64,000 bases of DNA from Asterias amurensis (lineage: Eukaryota > Echinodermata > Asteroidea > Forcipulatida > Asteriidae): NCBI RefSeq assembly GCF_032118995.1, contig NC_092650.1, positions 25,778,501 through 25,842,500 of the forward strand, given 5' to 3'. The notes below the pieces were generated by a model, which saw only the letters and a program-made list of their open reading frames with translations, had not been told where the DNA came from and ran no database searches. Numbering within the stretch: the stretch's first letter is position 1; each line of letters starts with the position of its first letter. The position numbers and the translations under genes are program-made. Positions 33,901 to 45,100 of this stretch are shown one piece after another.

Positions 33901-35734
33901 TACTGATTATAGTACGCTCTGACCGTATTCAGGGGGGTGCTGGACTATGTTGCTAGGTCCTCCTTAAGGTGAATAGGTCCTACTGATTATAGTATGCTCT
34001 GACCGTATTCAGGAGGGTGCTGGACTATGTTGCTAGGTACTCCTTAAGGTGAATAGGTCCTACTGATTATAGTATGCTCTGACCGTATTCAGGAGGGTGC
34101 TGGACTATGATGCTAGGTCCTCCTTAAGGTGAATAGGTCCTACTGATTATAGTATGCTCTGACCGTACTCAGGAGGGTGCTGGACTATGTTGCTAGGTAC
34201 TCCTTAAGGTGAATAGGTCCTACTGATTATAGTATGCTCTGACCGTACTCAGGAGGGTGCTGGACTACGTTGCTAGGTCCTCCTTATGGTGAATAGGCCC
34301 TACTGATTATAGTATGCTCTGACCGTATTCAGGAGGGTGCTGGACTATGTTGCTGGGTCCTCCTTAAGGTGAATAGGCCCTACTGATTAAAGTTTGCTCT
34401 GACCGTATTCAGGGGGGGGGGGGTGCTGGACTATGTTGCTAGGTCCTCCTTAAGGTGAATAGGCCCTATAGTATGCTCTGAACGTCTTTAGAAACGTTTG
34501 GTTATCAACAATCGATTTTCTTCAGAACCAACACTACTCAAAAGAGATGTTCCCATAGATTTACGGCAAACTTCACACAAATGGCAATACTTCTTGACAC
34601 GTTTCATGGTCAATGAACGTACAGGTTCTCTCATCTTCCTTCTCTCCACCCCCAGAGATGAATGATCCGCATCCTTGGTGGAAGGTTGACTTGGAAGATA
34701 AACACTGCCTTGTTGCCGTCACCGTTACATTGAGGTTAAACTGCTGTGGTAATGTGTTTCTTATGTTTGTTTCATTTTTAATTACGAGAACATTAAAATA
34801 GATGGAAATTTACAACGGGAATAATAAAGGGGATATGTTTTAGCAAAGTATACTTTTTGTAATAGTACTTTTCCAAGCTCATGTAAAATTAAAACCTCAC
34901 AAGCATAACACGTGGATGGGATTCGAACCCATGACCCACACGACCCAGAGGTACCGAGTAATCTCGGTGGTTTAGTTGTCAATTTCAGTCGTTCATTTAA
35001 GTTAATAATGTTTGCAAATTTTGTTTACTAAAACCCGAAGTTGGAAGGTTGCTTTTCCAAAATTATGCCAAGATGGCGAAATTTTACATAGTTGATAAAT
35101 TCTTACTAATCGTAATCTTTACCAGAGCATTAGTTCTACATAGTTTGTAGGAAGAAACTACAAATACATAAACTTGCAGGTACACCATGAGTGCATCTCT
35201 TTTATGGGAGTGTTGGCTCTTTTAGTTTGTAAACCTTTCATTGAAGGGTTATTTGGCTTGGCCGTACTCAAGAAATCCATCTTCTTTTTACAGAGGTATA
35301 ATGCATGTACAAATATTACCATGGTGGAAGTATAACTAAGACAGGTTTGCGGTATAACACCACGTGAATATCTTTGGAATAGTGTTGCTTCTGTTTGGAG
35401 TAGAACATGTAGTTCTTATGACTCAACGTTTCTATCAGTATGCTCTGATTGTCTTCATGGCTATATTTGTTTTTGCTCAGGATCGCGATTCAATGCAGCT
35501 ACTGTACGAGCTGGTGAGAGCTTCGAAATCTCCGAGAACCAACCATGTGGTTTACCAGCGACAGAGGCCCAGTCCAAGCCGGGAGCGGTGATTGTGTTTG
35601 TCTGCGACCCACCTGTTGTAGCCAGATATGTAAGTATTGACATCGATGTTACATACCCTAGTGTTCGAGATGATTATCTACTACAGATTGCTGAGGTCAA
35701 AGTTGAAGAGGCTACGAACAAAGAATGTGAATAA
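21972..35734 (+). CDS. Secreted HYR-HYR-FTP domain protein
   Basis: Spliced model: 21972-22029, 31094-31345, 31735-32001, 33158-33262, 34656-34748, 35481-35734. Every internal border is phase 1 with GT/AG sites, and the sum is 1029 nt (342 residues plus stop). Residues 1-19 (MFLYRNVGACLLVLWMIFL) are a signal peptide. Residues about 20-103 and 104-192 are two HYR (hyalin) repeats, immunoglobulin-like folds seen in echinoderm hyalin and complement-type proteins. Landmarks are a CP near the start, the WDEPTATDNSG-type block, G.H.I.Y.A.D and a final C.F.V. Residues about 193-342 are one FTP domain (SDKAIDG, HPWWKVDL, LNCC, ATVRAG, VCDPP). Its exon phases match the lectin at 10416-18028. Unlike that lectin it lacks the CSHT histidine block, and RGDCC is replaced by RLNCC, so fucose binding may be lost. 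The first intron is 9 kb and packed with transposons. The link from the signal exon to HYR1 rests on phase match and on finding no better exon between. Confidence 0.82.
22161..22537 (+). mobile_element. MITE, family C
   Basis: Second copy of the family at 12517, same orientation, in the first intron of the HYR-FTP gene. Confidence 0.8.
23292..23539. mobile_element. MITE, family D (terminal inverted repeats)
   Basis: The ends GGGCCCAATTTCATAGAGCT and AGCTCTATGAAATTGGCCCC are inverted copies; each is followed by GCTTAAGCA. Related copies lie at 31460-31694, 51878-52114 and 57595-57845, with a fragment at 32070-32170. Confidence 0.8.
23991..24908. mobile_element. Inverted-repeat element carrying a 42-bp satellite
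   Basis: Outer ends ACCCACCCGTACACACTGT (23991) and the inverse ACAG/TGTATACGGGTGGGT (to 24908). An inner inverted repeat of about 65 bases lies at 24062-24125 and 24759-24830, including GATGTCCCTTCAGGGCCACC. The satellite array fills the middle. No transposase. Confidence 0.75.
24155..24742. repeat. 14 copies of a 42-bp tandem repeat
   Basis: The unit begins CACACGTATGCAATGTCGTG and ends GAATATGTGCG; 588 bases make exactly 14 units with few substitutions. Because 42 is a multiple of 3 and the unit lacks stops in several frames, four frames stay open across the array. I regard them as non-coding. Confidence 0.95.
25668..26656. mobile_element. Foldback MITE, family B, split by another transposon
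   Basis: The left arm is 25668-25880 and the right arm 26472-26656. The hinge region between them is occupied by the element at 25881-26471. It lies in the first intron of the HYR-FTP gene. Confidence 0.75.
25881..26471. mobile_element. 591-base terminal-inverted-repeat element nested in a family B MITE
   Basis: The ends are TGTGCAAGTCTCGC (25881-25894) and GCGAGACTTGCACA (26458-26471), a perfect 14-base inverted repeat. The interior is AT-rich with no coding frame. It interrupts the palindrome near its centre. A clean target-site duplication is not visible, because part of the hinge is missing on the right side. Confidence 0.75.
26745..26885 (-). mobile_element. tRNA-like SINE fragment (reverse)
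   Basis: Minus-strand GGGTTCGAATCCC box B with some flanking similarity to the SINE family. It is partial and weak. Confidence 0.35.
27222..27440 (+). mobile_element. tRNA-derived SINE (copy 2)
   Basis: Same family as 1-225: GTACCCGCTGCCAAAACATAGG start, GGGTTCGAATCC box B, CACAGGACTCGGGAAAGTAC body and GTGTATGGGTAAAA end. It adjoins the Penelope-like element in an intron of the HYR-FTP gene. Confidence 0.75.
27455..28014 (-). mobile_element. 3' non-coding end of the Penelope-like element
   Basis: This follows the GIY-YIG stop, in element orientation. Its last part, about 27460-27640, has a second copy at 690-865 in the opposite orientation, which marks it as the element's terminal region. 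It contains CTCTGAAGAAGGTCCGG and CGAAAGCTAAGGCCATC (minus strand). An AT microsatellite and a tRNA-derived SINE abut it at 27222-27455. Confidence 0.6.
28015..30735 (-). pseudogene. Penelope-like retroelement, RT plus GIY-YIG endonuclease, frameshifted
   Basis: An N-terminal piece (30735-30343, 130 codons) ends in TAA, and 12 bases later the same frame reopens at 30330. That long frame carries reverse transcriptase motifs: FDVSSLYTNIP (A), QGTAMGTKMAPSYANLF (B) and FIDDIF (C, the F-x-D-D form). It shifts frame near 29005, just before VNFLDVTITKYP, and runs to about 28430. Another shift leads to a CHKC...CRTC zinc-knuckle-like linker. A stop near 28308 precedes VYVISCKRCGLQYVGET, a GIY-YIG endonuclease that ends at 28015 with the expected R, H, E and N positions. 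The order RT - Cys-rich linker - GIY-YIG is that of endonuclease-bearing Penelope-like elements. At least two frameshifts and one or two stops make it inactive as it stands. It sits antisense in the first intron of the HYR-FTP gene. Confidence 0.85.
31460..31694. mobile_element. MITE, family D
   Basis: TCATAGAGCTGCTAAGCAC and GCTTAGCAGCTCTATGAAAT inverted ends, in the intron between the two HYR exons. Confidence 0.75.
32190..32559 (-). mobile_element. Foldback MITE, family A
   Basis: Full-length copy in the HYR-FTP intron after the second HYR exon. The central hairpin is GATTTCGGGACCT/GAGGTCTCGAAATC. Confidence 0.8.
33834..34475. repeat. Eight copies of an 80-bp tandem repeat
   Basis: The unit starts TATGCTCTGACCGTATTCAG and ends CTACTGATTATAG, with starts near 33834, 33914, 33994 and so on. 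The first copy runs out of the motif GCTCAACGTTTTGATCAGTA, so the array grew from a dispersed element's end. It sits in the HYR-FTP intron between two FTP exons. The last unit is expanded by a G run. Confidence 0.92.
35285..35470 (-). mobile_element. Reverse copy of the CGATCAG-hairpin element
   Basis: ACTCAACGTTTCTATCAGTA and CAGGTTTGCGGTATAACACC (plus strand) are the complement of the 40640 copy. It ends just upstream of the last HYR-FTP exon at 35481. Confidence 0.6.
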
Positions 35735-36466
35735 TTATTCTTCTACTGACTATAAGTAGGTTGTTAGTTTTGGTTTTTATCTATAAAATACACCGACTTT
35801 GGATATAGCACTGTTCTTCTCCGGGCTCTATAGTGAAAAAAAAGAGGAAGATTTTTGTTAATTTCTTTTTTAAGGAAACATTCTTTTTAATGACTATAAG
35901 GTTATTAATGTTGGTTTTACCAATATCACTTTCATCGGTGTGTGTTAGCACTGTACTCCGTACTAACTTAAGCTTTACAGGCTTTGTCACAGAGCTCTGG
36001 AAAATACTGAGTTTATAATACTTTCAACTCTTTCACAGAAATAACTTAATACCAAGTAATTTGGGTCATTAACTTTTGAGATTTAACCAATCTGCAACCC
36101 TACCTTTAATGAGTTCAGAAAATTTACCGACAATAACATTTAACTTACGATGGAATAATTTGTGATGTGTATTCACAACCTTTTCAACATTTTAATACAC
36201 GACAGGTTTATCAGAAAAAGTCATAGATTGATCATTAGCAAACGTAATAAGTTAGTTTACCATATTGTTTGACAAACTGAACCATGATGTATTTACACTT
36301 GGGTCACCGTGACATCATACAAGAACTATAATTCAAACTGTACTGAATGCGTAACTTATACAACTTGTCTTTAGAACAGATGAGTTAAATTAATTCCTAC
36401 CTAATTAAACAGTGACCTTAGGTTAATACAGATACTCTCTAAATCTAACAAATTCTGGATTGATCT

Positions 36467-36859
36467 TAAAGGCAGTGGACACTAGGTAATTACTCAAAAT
36501 AAGTATTAGCATCAAACCTTACTTGGTAGCGAGTAAAGGGAAGAGGTTGTAGGTAATTGCGAGAAACGGTTCCCTCTGAAGTGACGTAGTTTTCGAGAAA
36601 GAAATAATTTTCCGCGAACTTGATTTCGATACCTCATAAATTATTTAGAATTTGAGGTCTCGAAATCAAGCATATGAAAGCACACAACTTCGTGTGACAA
36701 GGGTGTTTTCTTTTCTTCTATTATTATCTTGCAACTTTGACGACCGATTGAGCTCAAATTTTCACAGGTTTGTTATTTTATACATATATTATATTGAGAT
36801 ACACAAACTTGTGAAGACTATAGTCTTTGATAATTACCAATAGTGTCCAGTGTCTTTAA
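36467..36859 (+). mobile_element. Foldback MITE, family A
   Basis: Full-length copy in the convergent spacer between the HYR-FTP gene and the adhesion GPCR, with TTAAAGGCAGTGGACAC and GTGTCTTTAA ends. Confidence 0.85.
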
Positions 36860-37081
36860 TAACTGATTGATGGTTTGATTCTTTTGTGAACATGTGTGAT
36901 ATTTAGATAAATGATAAGCGCTATACTTTTAATTGTTGTTATTAATCTGATTCGTTGTGTTTGGATTTAGCTAGTTCAACAAGTGTTGCACATTGTGCTG
37001 TAAGATTTATTAACATTATGTTCAGCGAAAACCAATGTTAAGTAGGATTTGAATTTTTACATGGTGAAAATACCATAGTAT

Positions 37082-37308
37082 GGAAAGGTTTGCGGTTACA
37101 CCTTGTAACAACGATCTGTAAATGGGTGGGGTGGTTCTGAAAAGAACCGTTGGTTCGAACTCGACGTTTCGTTATCACTGATCGTCCTCTCCAGAAGACG
37201 ATCAGAGCATACTGATCGAAACGTCGAGTTAAAACCAACGAATCTTTTCAGAACCACACCTAAGCATTTAGAGATCGTTATTACACGGTGTTACTGTAAA
37301 CCTTTCCA
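37082..37308. mobile_element. Palindromic element with two head-to-head terminal motifs
   Basis: The arms 37082-37190 and 37196-37308 are inverted copies (GGAAAGGTTTGCGGTTACAC ... GTTACTGTAAACCTTTCC). The centre holds CGATCAGAGCATACTGATCG, a hairpin, followed by AAACGTCGAG. Relatives lie at 33780, 35395, 40640 and 53500. Confidence 0.75.
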
Positions 37309-37822
37309 AAGTCTTTTTTTCTGCCAACACACTTACATTTGTGCACCCTATGATGTTAACTTTGATTTTTCTCACTGGTATCTATGTATGTAAATTTTAA
37401 AGCCCTAGTTATATGCAGTGTTGAAAAATAAAACATAGGATAAGATGTTGTGAGATGCTATTCTTACCCGCAAGCTTTTAATATAGTTGACAATTTGAAC
37501 AAAAACTGAGACAATATAATTTTCCTTTCACAATTTTACAATTTAATTGTTGGTTGTTGAAAACACTTTTGATGAGCACAACTTATACAAAAGTACATAA
37601 TGTCACACCAGTTCCAACACTGACGCAAATATTTTCATTTTATAACCCCACAGAGCCTATATAATAACAGTTGTCAGTTCAAATGTAATAAGATTTTGTT
37701 AAATATTAATTAGTCTATCAATTAAAACATTACCCAATCTGTGAAACAAGACTATCAAAATAGGTTTAGTATAATATATACACGGTAATCAACACGTATC
37801 TAACTTAATTATTATTTGTTTA

Positions 37823-38065
37823 TTAAAGGCAGTGTACACTATTGGTAATTACTCAAAATAATTATTAGCATAAAACCTTTCTCGGTGACGAGTAATGGGG
37901 AGAGGTTGATAATATAAAACATTGTGAGAAACGGTTCTCTCTGAAGTGACATAGTTTTCGAGAAAGAAGTAATTTTCCACGAATTTGATAGTTTAAGCAT
38001 ATTTTGAGATACACCAGGAGAGAAGACTGTCTTTGACAATTACAAATAGTGTCCACTGCCTTTAA
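37823..38065 (+). mobile_element. Foldback MITE, family A, internally deleted
   Basis: Both ends are present but the hairpin and about 120 bases of the centre are gone (junction near 37990). It abuts the 3' end of the adhesion GPCR. Confidence 0.8.
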
Positions 38066-38285
38066 AGTTAAAGTTCGAGCGATGCGTACAGAAACGAAAA
38101 TTTACCTTTCACGTTTTTTAGATAAAAATGTCGTAAAACTATTTTAACATTAGATACTAAAGTGTATCATTCTTAATTCCCATAACCATACAAACACTTG
38201 TTTTCTAATTGCTTTATCATGGTTGTCAAAGGACACGGATATTATGGAAATAAAGTGCAGCAAATCGCGTGTCTTTGTTACCGCA

Positions 38286-39173
38286 CTAACTGCCCAATGT
38301 ATAGTGACGCTTCAATGTTGGGCTGGTATAGTGGCGTGATTCACTGGCGTTTGCGCGTCTGATTAGTACACGAAGATGACCCATTACGCCACATCTGTAG
38401 AAAACATAAAGAAAACAAAAAGAAGAAAAAAATACAACAAAATATATATTTATATAAAATTTTGTGTCAAAGCTTAATGAATACATTTATTTTGATTGCA
38501 AATTAAAATATAGCCGTATAGTGAATGTAAAAACTACTAAATGTTTCTCAATGATGTGTTTGAGTTGTACTTACACATTGGTTTATGAACCTCTACTATG
38601 TTGACCCTCTGCACAGGCTGAATGAGAAAACAAAAACAGAAGAATCCAAGCGATTGAATATTAATCTATTTACTTGTGGTCTGACACTTCTATAGTGACA
38701 GCTTTTTAAAACTTGTGTCTTGAACTGACAATTTTAGATATAAATAGGCAAAAGTATGTTATATCCCAAACTAAATGTTTTAATAATACTTAACAGCACA
38801 TTGTTACTTTTCCCCTCAATATGTTATTGTGAAAATGTTTTTATTCCGTTGATTTTGAACTTCATAACCCTGATACTTCAGTAATTTGGGGGACCGCAGT
38901 TAATTACTGTTTGACTTCTGACTGGCACCCTGGCCGCACATATATACCACATACTTGAAAACGTTAGTCTTGAATTCAAAACATTAAAAGTGAAATACAA
39001 AGATTGACAACATGGTTTTCAATCAAATCCACCCACAAAGAAACCTGATTGGTTGAATCGCTTGGTCACATGATGAAATCTTACTGAATATATTAACATT
39101 TACTTACGACTTGTATTTCTTTGACTAAAGCGAGCTCCAAGTCCGGATCATCATGACACAGAAGAGCACGTAC
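38286..39173 (-). other. Cytoplasmic tail exons of the adhesion GPCR (tentative 3' end)
   Basis: Exon 39173-39108 (VRALLCHDDPDLELALVKEIQV) keeps phase 0 with the TM7 exon and is convincing. The next, 38617 to 38577, has two overlapping donors, GTGTAAG and GTAAGT. Only the first, weaker donor (exon end 38577) joins in phase to 38394-38286, which ends HYTSPTLKRHYTLGS and a TAG stop. The GTAAGT choice gives an almost immediate stop instead. Either way the tail is short, and transcript data would decide. An AATAAA-type hexamer on the minus strand lies near 37820, but inside the edge of a transposon. Confidence 0.45.
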
Positions 39174-42100
39174 CTATTGCACGGACACAAGACATTTAAA
39201 GTTCCCGATTATTACTTTAAAGAATGGGGTGTTAAATTGATTATTCCTGGTATCTGTTTGTGACAACACCAACATTGTGTTTATATTTGTCCTCGTTACT
39301 ATATCGTTGGTGAAATTAAAACCGTGCTGGTGATGCAACATAAAGATACAAAGAGGTTTGGTCCTTTGACAATGACAACTCAGTTTTCCGACAAATATTA
39401 ATTACTTGTAGCAGCATCTAGAAATAAAGGCCCCTTTCGAATCCACGGCTTCAGCTTGGATTGGCTTCAGGCTCCGTCCTCTCGTCTGAAGTCCCAAGCA
39501 CGTACGCAAAGCATGTGCAATATTTCAAAAGAACCGCAGGGTCAAGCTAGCCTGGAGCTGAATACGTGGTTTCGAAAAGGGCCGTAGCCACAGCATCCTC
39601 CAGAAGACTTCCTGAGCAATCCGATCTTTGGGTTCAGTTAACTTTTCAACCATCTAAACTGTTGAAGAACCACTTCTCAAAAGAGACGTTTTTTTTTTTT
39701 TATGCAAGTCGTCCAAAACAAGACTTAAAGCCACTCTAGGTTAAGGGCTACAAGGAAGAAGGAAGAAAACATAGACATACATAAACTCAGTGGAGCTGAA
39801 GGTAGGAATTGACATTCCTCTTAAAAGATCATAGGATGAAGGGAAACATCCTCCAGGCAAGGAGTTCCAAAGAGATGCAGTACGAGGGAAAAAGCTACTG
39901 GAGTAGCTCTTTGTTTTACATCTCGACACAGCCACAGTATAAGGATGAGAACATTCAATTATACTCTCACCTTGTAAAGTTTCAAATTCTACGTTGAGGA
40001 CTTGCAAAACCAAGCCAGATGGTCCCCTTAAATTACATTCACTTTAGTTTTATTGACGATTAATTTATAGTATAACTTACCTCAGTGTTTCCGAGTCCTT
40101 GCAGAATAAACACAAAGAACCCCTTGACAATATAAATACAAACAAAAAGTTCAGTTTAACTTTCTGAATGACATTTGTTTTCATTTAGCTAAAATAGTAT
40201 CCAAAGCTGGACCATGATTTTGTCCCGAGAAGAGTTTTTAATGTGTAGCCAGATGTCGCTGATGTGGAAGCCGATGTCTTGGGGTACGGTGTCATGCTTG
40301 TGGATCTCGATGGCCTCTCTAATGCGTCTAGGCTCCCCCTTCTCCCGACCAATGGATCTTCTATATCCACGGTCACCCCCTAGGCCCCAACTATTAGACT
40401 GCTTTGGGTCATCTATACCCTCAGTCACCTAGGCCCCACACCCTCACTGTCCCCTGTGCTTGTTGCTACTGACACGGTTCAGTGAGCACACACCTCCCAC
40501 ACAACCCCCTAGGCTCCACAACAGGTTTCACCACGCATCACCGAGTTCACTTCCCGCCTACATTTCCCGCCTTCGTGCATCACCGCTGATCCACCGCCTA
40601 GTACTTAAGCAGCATGCAGCATCAGAGTCCAGCATTCTCCAGAAGACGATCAGAGCATACTGATCGAAACGTCGAGTTAACCCAACGGTTCTTTTCAGAA
40701 CCACCCCAACTCATTTAGAGATTGTTATTACATGGTGTTACCGCAAACTCTTCTATATCTTATCTCCACCATGCAAAGTTTCAAATCCTACCTAGTTTTA
40801 TTAAAATAAAATAAAAAGTAAAAAATGCTTGAGCCCAAAAAATTGTAAACTCATACAACTTTTGTCTGCAAAGTCCTTGCCGAAAATTATAAATATAATT
40901 ATAAACACTAACCAGTAATGAGTTTAAGATCACGAAGGTGTAGTATGTCCACAATGGGCCATCGTAGATCGCCTTCCATCCCACTATCCACGTAGCAGCA
41001 AACAGCAGTGAGAGAATGCACGTCGCTATGACACTGGATCTGCAATAGTTTAATTGCACAAAGGTCCAGTTACTATAGGATGAAAGCTCTGAAAGACCCA
41101 ACAAAAATGTCACAGAACACCACTACACTCTTTACTCATTTTAAGATTCATACTGATGTTGTTTTAAGTCTTGTATCTTGCTGTTTAGTTCATGTAACAT
41201 GTTGTGTTACTTTCATTTGGTCGCCAAAAATTAAAATTTTCTCATGGTAAAAGCCAACAGCAAGATACTGGTCAATCGTCCAATGGTAACAATTTCAAAC
41301 AAGAAGTAGAAATTCAACTTAAGAAAGGCCAAAATGTACGTCTTGAAAAAAACATTGACTGAAAAAAAAAAAAAAAAAAAAAAAAAAAACGAATGAAAAG
41401 AACGAAATTATGTGCGCGCGAAAAATGCATAAATTGCTTCGGCTATCAGAAATGCTATAATTTAATTAAATTTTTGCAAAAACGCATTAATTTAAATAAA
41501 ATTGACTTAGTGATTTTTTCTAAATTGCCCAGTATCGGTTAAATTATGCAAATTAGATTGAAACACCACAAAATAATTTGTCATCGCAACAAAGCAGGAC
41601 AAATTTTCAAGTGCAGAACGAACAAGTATTTTTTTAAACAAATCTACGAAGTAATTTTATTTACCTGAAGCCTGTTTTGATATCCTGGTCCCGGACTGTG
41701 CTGTCTGTATTCCTTATCACCATGAGCAGGACTATCAGAATAACCTAAAACGATCGAAAAAATGTGAACGATTGACACTGATTAATAAACTCATTAAAGC
41801 ATTCAAATTGAGCAAAATGTTGTCTCGTATCAGTTTCGTCGTTTACATAAAGCAATAAATGCTACAAAAGTTTCGCTTTATCACGGTGTGGCCATCTTGA
41901 TTTTACCCCATTCAAACTCATAGTAACCAAACTAAGGCTGGACGAAATAATAGTCTGGTGCCATGTTTGCGCAATGAATGCTAGCATTAATTAATATTAT
42001 GGAAACAGGGAACATGACCAAGATGGTGACAGCATGATAAAGGTCTATTCCGCACATCCCTATACCCATTCCGCTATGTCTACACCCTCTCAACCTATTC

Positions 42101-45100
42101 CTCGTTGGTTGTGTACACGAAAACAAAGCGAGGACGTTCTCGCTCTGTCAAACAACCGGATCCAAGTCCTCGGTTTCAACACCCAGACACGCTTACACAC
42201 ACACAGTCGTGTTCGACCATTACATTAGAGGACACCTATTGTACTTTCTGTTGTTACTTACACAGAATGCCAAACAACACGGAGCACAAAATGACCACAG
42301 CATTCCATTCTCCTCAACGATCCAACACCTAAAATTAATTACACATAAAGTTGAAACATGCGTCAATAATTGTGCCAGTGGGTGTTTTCAAAAACGTTAC
42401 ACGCGAATTAATGGATCTGCGAACATTGGAGGTCCAACTAATGTGGGACATGAATCAAAGTGCGGATTAATACTCACGTCCACACAATTTAAATTTGTTT
42501 AAACATTTTTTGAGGATTTGTTTGAGCGAGCTTTAGGAAATGCAGTAGTTCATTAATTTTAAGAATCAACTCTTACAAAAACAAACAATGCTTAAAAATG
42601 CAAGTCAAACCGTTATAAAGAGTGAGAATTCATGTGTAATTTCTTCGTAAATTTTCCATTGAACTGTTTTCAATACTTTGTCTTCTCTTCCCCCTGTTGA
42701 AGTCGTAAAAAATTAACAAAATCTACTCACAGATCGTATCTTTGAGGTTTGTAGACATTTAGGGAGACACCAAGAACTGATCCAACTGTCACTGCTGGAA
42801 TTACTGAAAAGGAGCCAAAAGTTCATACATAAGTCATGCAAACGACAATTCGCGAAAGAGATGCTGAGCTTGGGAAGGGTGGTTGGAGTTTCGTGTCTAA
42901 GAAATGTGTTTGATTTAGTACACATCCAACAGCACAATGTGAGACTTTTGGGACGTTTGGTGGCAGCAGACTTACCAGGTAAAATCCATTGTTCTGGGTC
43001 ATGTGAGCACGCTCAGAACTACACAATGGAAATTTACCTGGTAAGTCTGCTGCCACCTAGCGTCCTAAAGTCTCCCATTGGTTGCAACAGGAAGTTTCAT
43101 CATGTGAAGAAAACCAATACAATATTGTATGGACTAAAAACCAACTCCACATGCAAGGCTCGCTTGTCCCCAGCGTTGCTTTAACCAAAGGCACTGGGAT
43201 GGGCAAACGTATCATGCACTGGGTGCGTTCGTTTAGCTTCCCTGGGTCGACCCCGGTGTGTGGCGGTTTTTTTTTCCCAGGACAAGCGTGTGCAGATAAT
43301 TACCCACGTTCATCCTGGTAAAAAAAAACGCCACGCACCAGGGTCGACCCAGGGGAGCTAAATGAACGCACCCACTGCCATGTGTTTAATAATGCGCAGT
43401 CCCATCATGCATCACACTCACAATGCACCATTATTTCTATGCACTGTACGCATGACGTACTTCCTGAACAAGAATCTGTGCAAGCGATTAGCCCATCCCA
43501 GCGGTCCTGGATAGACTGGCGTGTTGGGCAGAGCGAACTTGCAAGGCTCCACTCTAAGATTGGATTCGAACCTGGGTCCACAGAGGCAGCAAAATAAACC
43601 ACTGAGCCAACCTGATGTCCAAATATATCAGAAAAGATGCATGGGTAAAGGTGTTGAGTTTTGGCAGGAGTTAAGGAGCTCGGCAGTGAATACAAATCGA
43701 TTTGGTTGGCATACATTGTTGGAGTATTTACCAATATACGACCCTACCTTTGAACATGCTAGTGATACTTCTTGTTTAAAGGAAAGGTACACGTTAGGTA
43801 ATTACTCAAAACAATTATTAACTTAAAAACTTACTTGGTAAACGAGCATTGAAGAGCTGCAAAACATTGTGGGAAACGACTCCCTCTGAAGTAACGTAGT
43901 TTTTGAGAAAGAGGTGTTTTCTCACTGAAATAATAAAATACTTCTAGCTAGAAGTCTTTTATTCCTTTCATTTTCTCGCAACTTCCATTACCGATTGAGC
44001 CCAAATTTTCACAGGCTTGTTATTTTATGCTTATGGTGGGATACACCAAGTGAGAAAACTGGTCTTTGACAATTACCAAACGTGTACAGTGCCTTTAAAG
44101 ATTTGCTTACTTGTATTTGGTTTTGTATTTGATTGTTGTAACTAATTGTTGTATGTTCATATAATTGTTAAATACGTTGCAATTCAGCCTTTGGTCGCGA
44201 TGGCATGTTTCCCAATAAACCGACTCAAAAACAGATTGTTTAGTGTACGATATTTAGATATTTTTACATACCCCATCCACCAGCCATATAAAAACCCATT
44301 CGGTTCCTCCACACTGCAAAGCCCTCCGTAGCATCATTGGTTTCAATACCTCCATCAGTTGTATCAGAGTATAATTGAAATGACTCCATAGTAAGCCATA
44401 GGATAACAGCAAGGTAGAAACACTGCATTGTTGCTCCATTCACGAGACACAGGACCTATAACAGTAACAGGACACGGGAAATTTTCGTTTGTTGAGAAAT
44501 TACACCAAATTTAAGTGAGAACATTTTACATCGATGCAAATTTAACATCTATTAAATTGTTTGCAGTACCCGCTGCTAGAACATAGGATTCGAACTGCCT
44601 CTATAGCTACCGCGCAATCACAGTGGTATAGTTGGTATGACACTGCTCTAGAATTGCAAAGGTCGTGGGTTTGAATCCCATCCGAGGAACATGCCTGTGA
44701 TTTTGCTTCACAGTACGCGGAAAAGTACTGAGTAATAAACAGTGCTAACACACATCGGTGTATACGTGTAAAACCAAATGTTGTAGTCTTTATTCCCTAT
44801 GCAAATTTAATATCTATTCAATTCAACATTTGTAACATTCAATTATTTTAGACTGTTTTGATGATGCACATACCTGACTGTTCGATGTGAATTCAGACAT
44901 GGCGAACGATACTGAAGCAAGGAGACAGGCCAGGCAGAGGTTCAGATGAATAGAATGACGGAGGGTGTGAAGACGCCTAAAATAAAAACAAAATGGGGAG
45001 CATTAATTTTTAGGACAACTCGAAGCGCACATAGGGTATACATCAAGTTTAGAACTACCCGCAAAAAAGTATATGCATTGGTTCATGAAGGGAAACATAC

